A DNA stretch of 10,433 nucleotides, taken from assembly GCA_002733485.1 (NCBI GenBank), contig NVVU01000019.1, positions 28,168-38,600 of the forward strand, written 5' to 3'. Below, piece after piece: positions 1-6,306 of the stretch. Source of the DNA: Robiginitomaculum sp. GTDB taxonomy: Bacteria; Pseudomonadota; Alphaproteobacteria; Caulobacterales; Maricaulaceae. Within the stretch, counting starts at the first letter, position 1. Every line of letters starts with the position of its first letter. Position numbers and translations under genes: made by a program. The notes below the pieces were generated by a model. The model was given only the letters and a program-made list of their open reading frames with translations, had not been told where the DNA came from and searched no databases.

Positions 1-293
1 GTGTTTATGGCTCCAACGGCTTCATCCAGCCAAAGACCTACGCTGTAGTTCCGGCGTACATCCAGATGGCCATAGAGGTGATGTGCAACCCCATCCTGAT
101 CAGTTATACTGGGCTGTGCCGTCAGGATGGGCAGGCCGTTATACACCTGCATAGAGTCGGTATTAATGACTTCTCCACCAAAATGATGCGCTAAATCAAC
201 GGCCAAAGCGCTTTTACCACTTGCCGTCGGCCCATAAATGAGAAGGATAGGCGTTAATCCTGATTGCAAAGCCTGAGACCCCATGACTGCCAT
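1..293 (-). CDS. miaA: tRNA dimethylallyltransferase, N-terminal part (cut by window edge)
   Basis: Only the first 97 or so residues are inside the window; the rest lies to the left. Read on the minus strand, the protein has the P-loop GPTASGKS at residues 21-28, followed by the family's N-T-D-S-M-Q-V-Y block (about 44-51), then L-T-A-Q-P-S (57-62) and H-H-L-Y-G (71-75). These are the typical MiaA landmarks. The enzyme transfers a dimethylallyl group to the N6 of A37 in tRNAs that read codons starting with U, in the cytoplasm. Two ATG codons are possible starts, at 293 and 284, and neither has a clear Shine-Dalgarno sequence. The start region overlaps or abuts the start of the divergent serB. 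Family assignment is firm; the exact start is not. Confidence 0.93.
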   Translation of the reverse strand, partial: MAVMGSQALQSGLTPILLIYGPTASGKSALAVDLAHHFGGEVINTDSMQVYNGLPILTAQPSITDQDGVAHHLYGHLDVRRNYSVGLWLDEAVGAIN

Positions 294-1161
294 GACACTA
301 ATATTAGTATCCCGCCCCGATGACCCCGCCCTTGGAGAGGCCCGGACACGCGCCGAAGAACTGGGCTGGAAGCATATGTCATCTCTGTCGCCGGGTGAAG
401 CACTGACCATGCGCGGCATTGCAGAGCGGGACCAATTGGCCGAAGCCTTTGAAGACATTGCGGTGGACTGGTGCCTTCGCGATGAAGGCGCCCTGCGCAT
501 CCGCCTGCTGATTTGCGATATGGACAGCACCATTATTGGCGAGGAGTGCCTGGACGAGCTGGCCGATATGGCCGGGTTTGGTGATGAGGTCCGCGCCATC
601 ACGGCGGCGGCCATGGCAGGGGATCTTGATTTTGAAGAAGCCCTGCGCACTCGGGTACGACTGCTGAAAGGCAAGCCCAGCACCTTATTGCGGGAATGCT
701 TTGAGGAGCGGATCCATTTGAACAAGGGGGTGCGCGTGCTGACCCGCACCATGCGCGCCAAGGGCGCCACCACGGCGCTGGTCTCCGGCGGCTTTACCTA
801 TTTCACCAGTCGCGTGGCACAACTGGCCGGTTTTACCGAGCATCAGGCCAATGATCTGCTGGAAGAAGATGGCGTATTGAGCGGCGAGGTGGCCTCACCG
901 GTTCTGGGGCGTGATGCCAAGGCCGAAGCCCTTGTCCGTTATTGCGATGCCCGGAATATTACCCCCGAACAGGTGCTGGCCATAGGCGATGGTGCCAATG
1001 ATATTGCCATGGTCAAGGCTGCTGGCCTTGGTATTGCCTATCACGCCAAACCCGTATTGGTAGATGCAGCGGATGCGCAAATTCGCCACACGGACCTGAC
1101 CACAGCACTGTTCTTTCAGGGATTCCGTCGCCGCGAATTTACCGGCGTGACTTCGCGATAA
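283..1161 (+). CDS. serB: phosphoserine phosphatase
   Basis: HAD-superfamily phosphatase that catalyses the last step of serine synthesis, O-phosphoserine to serine plus phosphate, in the cytoplasm. With the 283 start (292 residues) the nucleophile/acid motif D-M-D-S-T is at 79-83, followed by I-I-G-E-E-C. The second HAD motif lies in S-G-G-F (168-171). The last motif, G-D-G-A-N-D-I with the following A-M-V-K-A-A-G-L-G, is at 235-250. Residues 1-70 form the usual poorly conserved N-terminal region of proteobacterial SerB. Length fits the alphaproteobacterial family. A second in-frame ATG at 292 could equally be the start; neither ATG has a good ribosome site. The gene is divergent from miaA, with start codons intermingled, and convergent with the degP-like gene 37 bp downstream. 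No terminator is visible in that gap. Confidence 0.95.
   Translation: MTAMTLILVSRPDDPALGEARTRAEELGWKHMSSLSPGEALTMRGIAERDQLAEAFEDIAVDWCLRDEGALRIRLLICDMDSTIIGEECLDELADMAGFGDEVRAITAAAMAGDLDFEEALRTRVRLLKGKPSTLLRECFEERIHLNKGVRVLTRTMRAKGATTALVSGGFTYFTSRVAQLAGFTEHQANDLLEEDGVLSGEVASPVLGRDAKAEALVRYCDARNITPEQVLAIGDGANDIAMVKAAGLGIAYHAKPVLVDAADAQIRHTDLTTALFFQGFRRREFTGVTSR
297..308. repeat. 12-bp perfect palindrome at the miaA/serB start region
   Basis: ACTAATATTAGT is a perfect palindrome, extending to an 18-bp imperfect one (294-311) with a single mismatched pair. It is AT-rich inside a GC-rich gene, lies within the first codons of serB and sits immediately upstream of the miaA start. It could be an operator or part of the miaA promoter (the minus strand reads TAATAT at 306-301), or it may be chance, because 12-bp palindromes are expected a few times per 10 kb. 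Confidence 0.3.
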
Positions 1162-1198
1162 TGGCAATGCGCGCCCGTTTCACCGGCACGGATGATGG

Positions 1199-2593
1199 CT
1201 AATACTTTAGCGCTCTCGGTAGCAATTCGCCATGGCGATTGATCAACAGCGCCACCGGGCCTTTGCCTGATTTTTCCAGGGCAGCCACCCGGGCCCTGGC
1301 ATCTTCCACCGTGGCAACGGCTTTCCAGCCAATTTCCTCGACCACATCGCCAACCCTGATTTTACTGGCCGCATCACTGCCCACGGCAATATCAGTCACC
1401 ACCAGCCCCGCCACATCCGAGCGGATGTTATAGCGCCGACGCAACGTGTTATCGAGAACCGACAGGCTCATGCCCATCACCTGTCCGCTGGTTGGCTCAG
1501 TGGTGGAGGGGCGCGTATCGGCCTCCTCGTCATCATCCTCTTGCAAACGGCCTATGGTCACGCTGGTCACCCGGGCTTTTTTGCCCCGGATATAGTGCAC
1601 CTTTACCTTGCGCCCGATTTCGCTGTCAGCGGCAATACGCGTCAGGCCACGCGAATCAGCAATGACGCTATCATCAAAACGGGTAATCAGATCACCAACC
1701 TCCAACCCGGCCTTTTGCGCCGGACCGCCAGAGGTAATACTGACCACCAGAGCACCAGTGGCTTTATCCAGACCAAAAGTCTGCGCCACTTCGCGGGTGA
1801 TAGAACGCACCGAAACCCCCAGCCAGCCTCGGCGAGTATGGCCATATTTCAGCAATTGATCCGCCACCTGACGCACCAGATTGGAGGGAATGGCAAAGCC
1901 GATCCCAACCGAGCCGCCAGAGGGTGATAAAATGGCTGAGTTTACGCCGATGACCTCGCCATCCATGTTAAACAGCGGCCCGCCGGAATTGCCTCGGTTG
2001 ATCGCGGCGTCAGTCTGGATGAAATCATCATAACGGCCGGATTGAATATCGCGATTACGCGCCGAAATGATCCCAACTGAAAGCGAGCCGCCCAGCCCGA
2101 ACGGGTTGCCAATGGCCAGCACCCAGTCACCACTGAGTGCAGTATCTGAATCCCCCAGAGGAACCGCCGGCAGTGGGTTTTCAGACTGAACCCGTAAAAC
2201 CGCCAGATCGGTAGCCACATCATGGCCCACCACCTCTGCTACCAAAGTGGTGCCATCGGGGAAAGTGACATCAATTTCATCGGCCCCTTTGATCACATGA
2301 TCATTGGTAATAATGATGCCATCAGGATCGATGACAAAGCCGGAGCCAAGCGAATTTTCCGTGCGCGGACCGCCGCGCCCAAAGGTATCGTTAAAACGTT
2401 CCAGCGGCGAACCTTTGGGGAAAAGCGGTAAGTCACCTTCGACCTTCTGGCTGGTGGAAATATTAACCACCGATGGCGACAGTCGCGCCGCCAGCTTGGC
2501 AAAACCGTCCGGGGCAGGGTGAGAAAACGCTGACGGGGCCAGCAATAAAACCAGCCCCGCCAACATCCATGTCAAACTTGGTAATCGCAACAT
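1199..2593 (-). CDS. Do-family periplasmic serine protease/chaperone (DegP/DegQ-like)
   Basis: A 464-residue HtrA protease. Residues 1-24 form a signal peptide with a hydrophobic core and an A-F-S cleavage site, so the mature protein is periplasmic. The trypsin-like domain (about 30-245) carries the full catalytic triad: His99 in T-N-D-H-V, Asp129 in A-T-D-L-A-V-L and Ser203 in G-N-S-G-G-P. Two PDZ domains follow (about 255-347 and 370-455), separated by an acidic linker (351-360, E-D-D-D-E-E) that is likely disordered. Family members degrade or refold damaged envelope proteins. It is the last gene of hflK-hflC-degP: its ATG lies 9 bp after the hflC stop, with only a weak ribosome site, which suggests translation linked to hflC. 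DegP, DegQ and MucD cannot be told apart here, so no symbol is given. Confidence 0.95.
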   Translation of the reverse strand: MLRLPSLTWMLAGLVLLLAPSAFSHPAPDGFAKLAARLSPSVVNISTSQKVEGDLPLFPKGSPLERFNDTFGRGGPRTENSLGSGFVIDPDGIIITNDHVIKGADEIDVTFPDGTTLVAEVVGHDVATDLAVLRVQSENPLPAVPLGDSDTALSGDWVLAIGNPFGLGGSLSVGIISARNRDIQSGRYDDFIQTDAAINRGNSGGPLFNMDGEVIGVNSAILSPSGGSVGIGFAIPSNLVRQVADQLLKYGHTRRGWLGVSVRSITREVAQTFGLDKATGALVVSITSGGPAQKAGLEVGDLITRFDDSVIADSRGLTRIAADSEIGRKVKVHYIRGKKARVTSVTIGRLQEDDDEEADTRPSTTEPTSGQVMGMSLSVLDNTLRRRYNIRSDVAGLVVTDIAVGSDAASKIRVGDVVEEIGWKAVATVEDARARVAALEKSGKGPVALLINRHGELLPRALKY

Positions 2594-2602
2594 ATAAGCT
2601 TA

Positions 2603-3490
2603 TTACTTTTGCTTGTCGAAATAGCGAAAAAAGTCGCTGTCCGGGGAAAGCACCATTGAGGTTTTGCCATCCACAAGGGCCTTTTCATAGGCCTCCATCG
2701 AGCGGTAAAAGGCAAAAAACTCGGGGTCCTTGCTATAGGCTGCGGCGTAAATGTCATTACGTTTGGCATCCCCGGCACCACGAACAATCGAGGCTTTTTC
2801 CCGGGCCTTGGCGATGGTAACCCGCACGGTACGGGCGGCCTCGGCACGCACGGTACGGGCGCGTTCCTCGCCCTCGGCACGGATTTTCGACGCCGCCTGT
2901 TGGCGTTCGGACTGCATACGCGAATAGACTTTTTCAGCGTTTTGTTCGGGCAGGTCTGCTCGGCGGATTTTCACGTCCATAATCTCAACTCCAAGCTTGG
3001 ATTCAGTGGCCTGTGCATTCACCGCATCGCGGATGGCAATCATCAGTTCCGCCCGGTGGCCGGAGACGATGTCATTGGACTTCACCCCGCCAAGCACCCG
3101 GCGAAGCGATGCCTCCATAAACGGAGCAAGACGCGCCGTGGCCCCGCGCACATCGGTGACCGCCTTGTAGAACTGCAAGGGGTCGGAAATGCGAAAACGG
3201 GCAAAGGCGTCCACGATCAGGCGTTCCTGATCCGAGGCAGTGATTTCCTGTGGCGGGATGTCCAGCATCAGATTGCGCCGGTCAAACTTGACCACATCTT
3301 CCCAGGGGAAGGTTTTTATATGCAGGCCAGGGTCTTCCTTGGCACCCCACGGATTGACCACGCCCACCGGCTCGCCAAAACGCAGGATCAGCGCCTGTTC
3401 TCGCTGGTCCACGGTGAACAGCATGGTGCTGGCAAAAACAATGCCCAGAATGGCAATCAGGGCTCCCAGTATTATGAGCAAGCGTCTCAT
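2603..3490 (-). CDS. hflC: HflC, SPFH-domain modulator of FtsH
   Basis: A 295-residue member of the stomatin/prohibitin/flotillin/HflKC superfamily. One N-terminal membrane segment (about 4-25) is followed by F-T-V-D-Q-R-E-Q-A-L-I-L-R-F-G-E, the typical start of the HflC SPFH domain. The SPFH domain runs to about 185 and is followed by an Ala/Arg/Glu-rich helical coiled-coil region (about 185-245). The C-terminal block (D-P-E-F-F-A-F-Y-R-S-M-E-A-Y, 255-268) is characteristic of HflC. With HflK it forms a large complex in the inner membrane that associates with FtsH and limits its access to membrane substrates. Its ATG overlaps the hflK stop by one base (TAATG), the classic arrangement for coupled translation of partners made in equal amounts. 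A 15-bp direct repeat encoding part of the coiled coil lies at 2823-2837 and 2847-2861. Confidence 0.95.
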   Translation of the reverse strand: MRRLLIILGALIAILGIVFASTMLFTVDQREQALILRFGEPVGVVNPWGAKEDPGLHIKTFPWEDVVKFDRRNLMLDIPPQEITASDQERLIVDAFARFRISDPLQFYKAVTDVRGATARLAPFMEASLRRVLGGVKSNDIVSGHRAELMIAIRDAVNAQATESKLGVEIMDVKIRRADLPEQNAEKVYSRMQSERQQAASKIRAEGEERARTVRAEAARTVRVTIAKAREKASIVRGAGDAKRNDIYAAAYSKDPEFFAFYRSMEAYEKALVDGKTSMVLSPDSDFFRYFDKQK

Positions 3491-4656
3491 TAGCGGCCTC
3501 CCTGCGTGTTAGCCCGTTTTGGATTAATCGGTAAATACGGCACCACCTGATTGCCGGCATTTTTATCCAGCAACACTTTGTCGATACCTTTAAACACCCG
3601 TTCCATGGTTTCCAGATACATGCGCTGGCGCGTTACCACGGGGGCTTTTTTATATTCATTATAGATGAGGTTAAAGCGTTCGGCTTCACCGGCAGCCTCG
3701 GCAATCACCGAATCACGATAGCCGATGGCTTCCTGTTCCAGCTTGGCCGCATCACCGCGTGCCTTTGGCACCACATCATTGGCATAGGTCGTGGCCTGGT
3801 TAACCTTGGTTTCCGCATCCTGGCCAGCATTGACCACATCGCGAAAGGCCTCCAGCACCCGTCCAGGCGGATCAGCTTTTTGCAATTGCACCTGGGTGAT
3901 AATCACCCCGGCGCCATATTCATCAAGCGTCGTCTGGATCAGTTCACGGGAGGTGGTTTCCACAATCTGGCGGCCTTGCGTGATGATCGGTTCCAGATCG
4001 TTCTTGCCGACCACTTCGCGCATGGCGCTTTCCGATACGGCTTTGACGGCACCCACCGGGTCATCCAGATTAAAAAGAAACTCACGAGCGTTCTTGATCT
4101 GCCAGATTACCGAAAAATTGATATCGACTATATTTTCATCGCCCGTCAGCATCAGGCTTTCGTGGGGAATGCTAGAGGCGGTATTGCGCCCACGGGATAC
4201 CCGGAAGCCAATGTTTTCCTGATGTACGCGGGCCACTTTTGGCTTTAGTGCCGTTTCAAACGGCACTGGCAGCTTCCAGTGAAAGCCCGGAAGTTCGGTG
4301 CGGTTATAGGCTCCAAAGCGCAGGACAACGCCCTGCTCTTCGGCTTTGACAATGTACCAGCCGGAACCGGGGGTGAAAAACCATACCCCGATCAGCACAA
4401 TCACGATAACGCCGATACCCAGTCCGCCAAGGCCTTTGCCACTGCGACCACGGCCATTGCCGCCACCACCGCCGCCGCCAAAGATACCGCCAAAGCGGCG
4501 TTGCAGATTACGCACGATTTCATCGACATCTACTTCGGGCGGTTGGCCGCCGCCCTGAGGGCCGTTACCCCATGGGCTTTTGCCGTTATCACCAGGCTTT
4601 TGCCCCCGGCTTTTATCTCTGGGTTCGTTTCCGTTTGACTGTTCATTCCAGGGCAT
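3490..4656 (-). CDS. hflK: HflK, SPFH-domain modulator of FtsH
   Basis: A 388-residue HflK. The N-terminus is a hydrophilic tail rich in Asn, Gly and Pro, with a run of glycines at about 56-66. One membrane segment follows (about 79-95), then the SPFH domain starting Y-I-V-K-A-E-E-Q-G-V-V-L-R-F-G (101-115). Next come the family's A-D-P-P segment (261-264) and a long helical region with alternating charged residues (about 265-335). The start at 4656 is chosen because the minus strand has AGAAAGG a few bases upstream and because M-P-W-N-E-Q is the normal HflK beginning. The reading frame is open 23 codons further upstream, to 4725, but that start would run into the mrp ribosome site and has no family support. 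It heads the hflK-hflC-degP operon and is divergent from mrp across 80 bp. Confidence 0.94.
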   Translation of the reverse strand: MPWNEQSNGNEPRDKSRGQKPGDNGKSPWGNGPQGGGQPPEVDVDEIVRNLQRRFGGIFGGGGGGGNGRGRSGKGLGGLGIGVIVIVLIGVWFFTPGSGWYIVKAEEQGVVLRFGAYNRTELPGFHWKLPVPFETALKPKVARVHQENIGFRVSRGRNTASSIPHESLMLTGDENIVDINFSVIWQIKNAREFLFNLDDPVGAVKAVSESAMREVVGKNDLEPIITQGRQIVETTSRELIQTTLDEYGAGVIITQVQLQKADPPGRVLEAFRDVVNAGQDAETKVNQATTYANDVVPKARGDAAKLEQEAIGYRDSVIAEAAGEAERFNLIYNEYKKAPVVTRQRMYLETMERVFKGIDKVLLDKNAGNQVVPYLPINPKRANTQGGR

Positions 4657-4736
4657 ATTTAGCCTTTCTTCTTGAATCGTGTCAGCGTCAGACCGATATG
4701 TGGCCTTAAGTACCGCGCCAATCAAGGAGCAAGCGC
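4657..4736. promoter_or_regulatory. divergent hflK / mrp regulatory region
   Basis: These 80 bp separate the hflK start (minus) from the mrp start (plus) and must hold signals for both unless transcription begins inside a gene. The mrp ribosome site AAGGAG is at 4724-4729, seven bases before its ATG. The hflK site (AGAAAGG on the minus strand) is near 4661-4668. A TTGAAT at 4672-4677 is a possible -35 for mrp and TTGATT on the minus strand (near 4717-4722) for hflK, but the matching -10 boxes are poor. No clear heat-shock promoter was recognised. Confidence 0.5.
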
Positions 4737-5819
4737 ATGACGGATGCTACAATTCATACCGTAAGTAAGGCATTAGGTAAAATTAAGGATCCGCAAAGCG
4801 GCAAGGATATCCTTGCCGCCGGGCTGGTTCAGGGTCTTACCGTCAAGGACGGGCGCGTTGGCTTTGCCATTCAGACCAGTCGAGAAATGGCCGAAGTTAT
4901 GGGAAAAATTCGAGAAAAAGCAGAAAAGGCCGCCCGCAAGGTCAAAGGCGTTACCGCAGTGACCGCAGTGCTGACAGCCCATTCTGATCAACCGGCCGAA
5001 GAACCAAAGAAGAGTGGCAAAATCGGCGGACACGGCGTGCCCCCGCCGCCCAAGCCAAAAGCCCTGCCCGGGGTGGATGTGGTGATCGCCGTGGCCTCTG
5101 GCAAAGGCGGGGTGGGAAAATCCACCATTGCGGCCAATCTGGCGGTGGCGCTGGCCCAAAAGGGAAAACGTGTTGGCCTGATGGACGCCGATATCTATGG
5201 CCCTTCCGCGCCGATCCTGTTGGGATTGCAAGGTCAGAAACCCAAGCTCAGCGAGGAGGAAAAAATCATCCCGCTCGAAGCCCACGGGGTCAAAACCCTG
5301 TCCATGGGCTTTATGGTCGGTGATGGCCAGGCGATAATCTGGCGCGGGCCGATGATTATCGGGGCGTTGCAACAAATGTTTGCCGATACCGACTGGGGCG
5401 GTCTGGATGTGCTCATCGTCGACATGCCCCCGGGCACCGGGGACGCGCAACTGACCCTGGTGCAGACGGTCAATCTGGCCGGAGCGGTGATTGCCGCCAC
5501 GCCGCAGGAAGTGGCGTTGGCCGATGTACGCCGCGGTGTGCATATGTTTAACAAGGCCAATGTGCCGATTTTGGGCGTGATAGAAAACATGGCCGGGTAT
5601 ATTCACCCAGCCACGGGCGAGCGCATCGATATATTCGGGGCGGGCGGTGCCAAACGTACCGCCGAAGAGCTGGGCGTGCCTTTTCTGGGAGAGATCCCGC
5701 TGGACCCGGCTTTGCGCGAAGCCTCTGACAATGGCACCCCACCGGCCACTGACCCGGCATCGCCACTGGGCAAGATTTTTGCCGATCTGGCCGACAAGGT
5801 GATGGCACAGATCAGCTAA
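4737..5819 (+). CDS. mrp: Mrp/ApbC-type P-loop ATPase (Fe-S carrier family) without cysteines
   Basis: A 360-residue Mrp/NBP35-family protein. Residues 1-80 match the N-terminal MIP18/DUF59-type domain (K-I-K-D-P-Q-S-G-K-D-I). A proline/lysine-rich linker (85-110) follows, then the ATPase domain with the deviant Walker A S-G-K-G-G-V-G-K-S-T (121-130), D-A-D-I-Y-G-P-S (150-157) and P-P-G-T-G-D (231-236). Family members bind and hand over Fe-S clusters in the cytoplasm, normally through a C-terminal C-x-x-C motif after the E-N-M block. Here the equivalent position reads H-P-A-T (290-293), and the whole protein contains no cysteine, so a Fe-S carrier role by the usual chemistry is doubtful. A strong AAGGAG lies seven bases before the ATG. 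It is divergent from hflK and followed after 76 bp by the VOC gene. Confidence 0.93.
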   Translation: MTDATIHTVSKALGKIKDPQSGKDILAAGLVQGLTVKDGRVGFAIQTSREMAEVMGKIREKAEKAARKVKGVTAVTAVLTAHSDQPAEEPKKSGKIGGHGVPPPPKPKALPGVDVVIAVASGKGGVGKSTIAANLAVALAQKGKRVGLMDADIYGPSAPILLGLQGQKPKLSEEEKIIPLEAHGVKTLSMGFMVGDGQAIIWRGPMIIGALQQMFADTDWGGLDVLIVDMPPGTGDAQLTLVQTVNLAGAVIAATPQEVALADVRRGVHMFNKANVPILGVIENMAGYIHPATGERIDIFGAGGAKRTAEELGVPFLGEIPLDPALREASDNGTPPATDPASPLGKIFADLADKVMAQIS

Positions 5820-5826
5820 ATGTGTT

Positions 5827-5890
5827 TTGAACGTTACCAAAAATATTCTTAAAGAGCTGCAGTAGCACCCATCCGTTATATTACAGGGAG
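5827..5890 (+). promoter_or_regulatory. possible promoter and ribosome site for the VOC-ghrA pair
   Basis: The gap after mrp (5820-5895) is AT-rich. TTGAAC at 5827-5832 and TAAAGA at 5850-5855, 17 bases apart, form a moderate sigma-70-like promoter: a good -35 and a poor -10. AGGGAG at 5885-5890 is the ribosome site. It is two bases from the ATG at 5893 and five from the ATG at 5896, which favours the second. No intrinsic terminator for mrp is visible, so read-through from mrp is also possible. Confidence 0.35.
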
Positions 5891-5895
5891 TAATG

Positions 5896-6306
5896 ATGTC
5901 GCTTTTTCACCTTGCCATCAATGTCACCGATCTTGACGAGGCCCGCGCCTTTTATGGCGGCCTTTTGGGCTGCACCGAAGGGCGCGTCATGGAAACCTGG
6001 GTGGATTTCAACTTTTTTGGTCACCAGCTTTCCCTACATCTGGGCGAGCCTTTCAAAACCGAATGTACTGGCAAGGTGGCCGGGGTGCTGGTCCCTATGC
6101 CGCATCTGGGCGTGGTGCTGGAAATGTCTGAATGGCAGGCCATGGCCGACAGGCTGACCAAAGCGGGTGTTGATTTTGTACTGCCCCCCAGCCGCCGTTT
6201 TGCAGGCCAGCCCGGCGAGCAAAGCACCATGTTTTTCTATGATCCTTGTGGCAACCCCATCGAGATCAAGGGCGTGGAGAATATGGACGAGGTTTTTGCC
6301 GCGTGA
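5896..6306 (+). CDS. VOC-family (glyoxalase/dioxygenase fold) protein
   Basis: A 136-residue protein of the vicinal oxygen chelate superfamily. It opens with F-H-L-A-I-N-V-T-D-L-D-E-A-R-A-F-Y, the first beta-alpha unit with a histidine at a usual metal-ligand place. A second possible ligand lies in M-P-H-L-G-V-V-L-E, and the C-terminal unit F-Y-D-P-C-G-N-P-I-E-I-K ends in the typical ligand glutamate. G-L-L-G-C-T-E-G-R and the W-V-D-F-N-F-F-G-H-Q-L block resemble a widespread but uncharacterised 'glyoxalase/dioxygenase' subgroup. The ligand pattern suggests a divalent metal, but the reaction cannot be read from sequence. The ATG at 5893, three bases earlier, is an alternative start. Its stop overlaps the GTG start of ghrA by four bases (GTGA), so the two proteins are probably made together. 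Confidence 0.88.
   Translation: MSLFHLAINVTDLDEARAFYGGLLGCTEGRVMETWVDFNFFGHQLSLHLGEPFKTECTGKVAGVLVPMPHLGVVLEMSEWQAMADRLTKAGVDFVLPPSRRFAGQPGEQSTMFFYDPCGNPIEIKGVENMDEVFAA

Noticed and set aside
1162..1198. Terminator between the convergent serB and degP-like genes
   Set aside because: No stem with a following T-run could be found in the 37-bp gap on either strand.
2823..2861. 15-bp direct repeat, 24 bases apart, inside hflC
   Set aside because: It encodes a repeated Arg-Thr-Val-Arg segment of the coiled-coil region; a protein-level repeat, not a mobile or regulatory element.
2900..3493. 197-codon plus-strand frame opposite hflC
   Set aside because: Antisense shadow of a clear HflC gene; no motif and no ribosome site.
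4657..4725. 23-codon upstream extension of hflK
   Set aside because: The added residues are unlike HflK N-termini, the start would lie on the mrp ribosome site, and the start at 4656 has its own good ribosome site.
4773..5840. 355-codon open frame on the minus strand across mrp
   Set aside because: It is antisense to a well-supported Mrp protein. Its translation is rich in His, Gly, Arg and Gln with no domain, as expected from the complement of a GC-biased gene.
6246..6302. Upstream ATG for ghrA giving 329 residues
   Set aside because: The first 19 residues come from the coding sequence of the VOC gene in another frame; the GTG at 6303 gives the family length and a typical 4-base coupling overlap.
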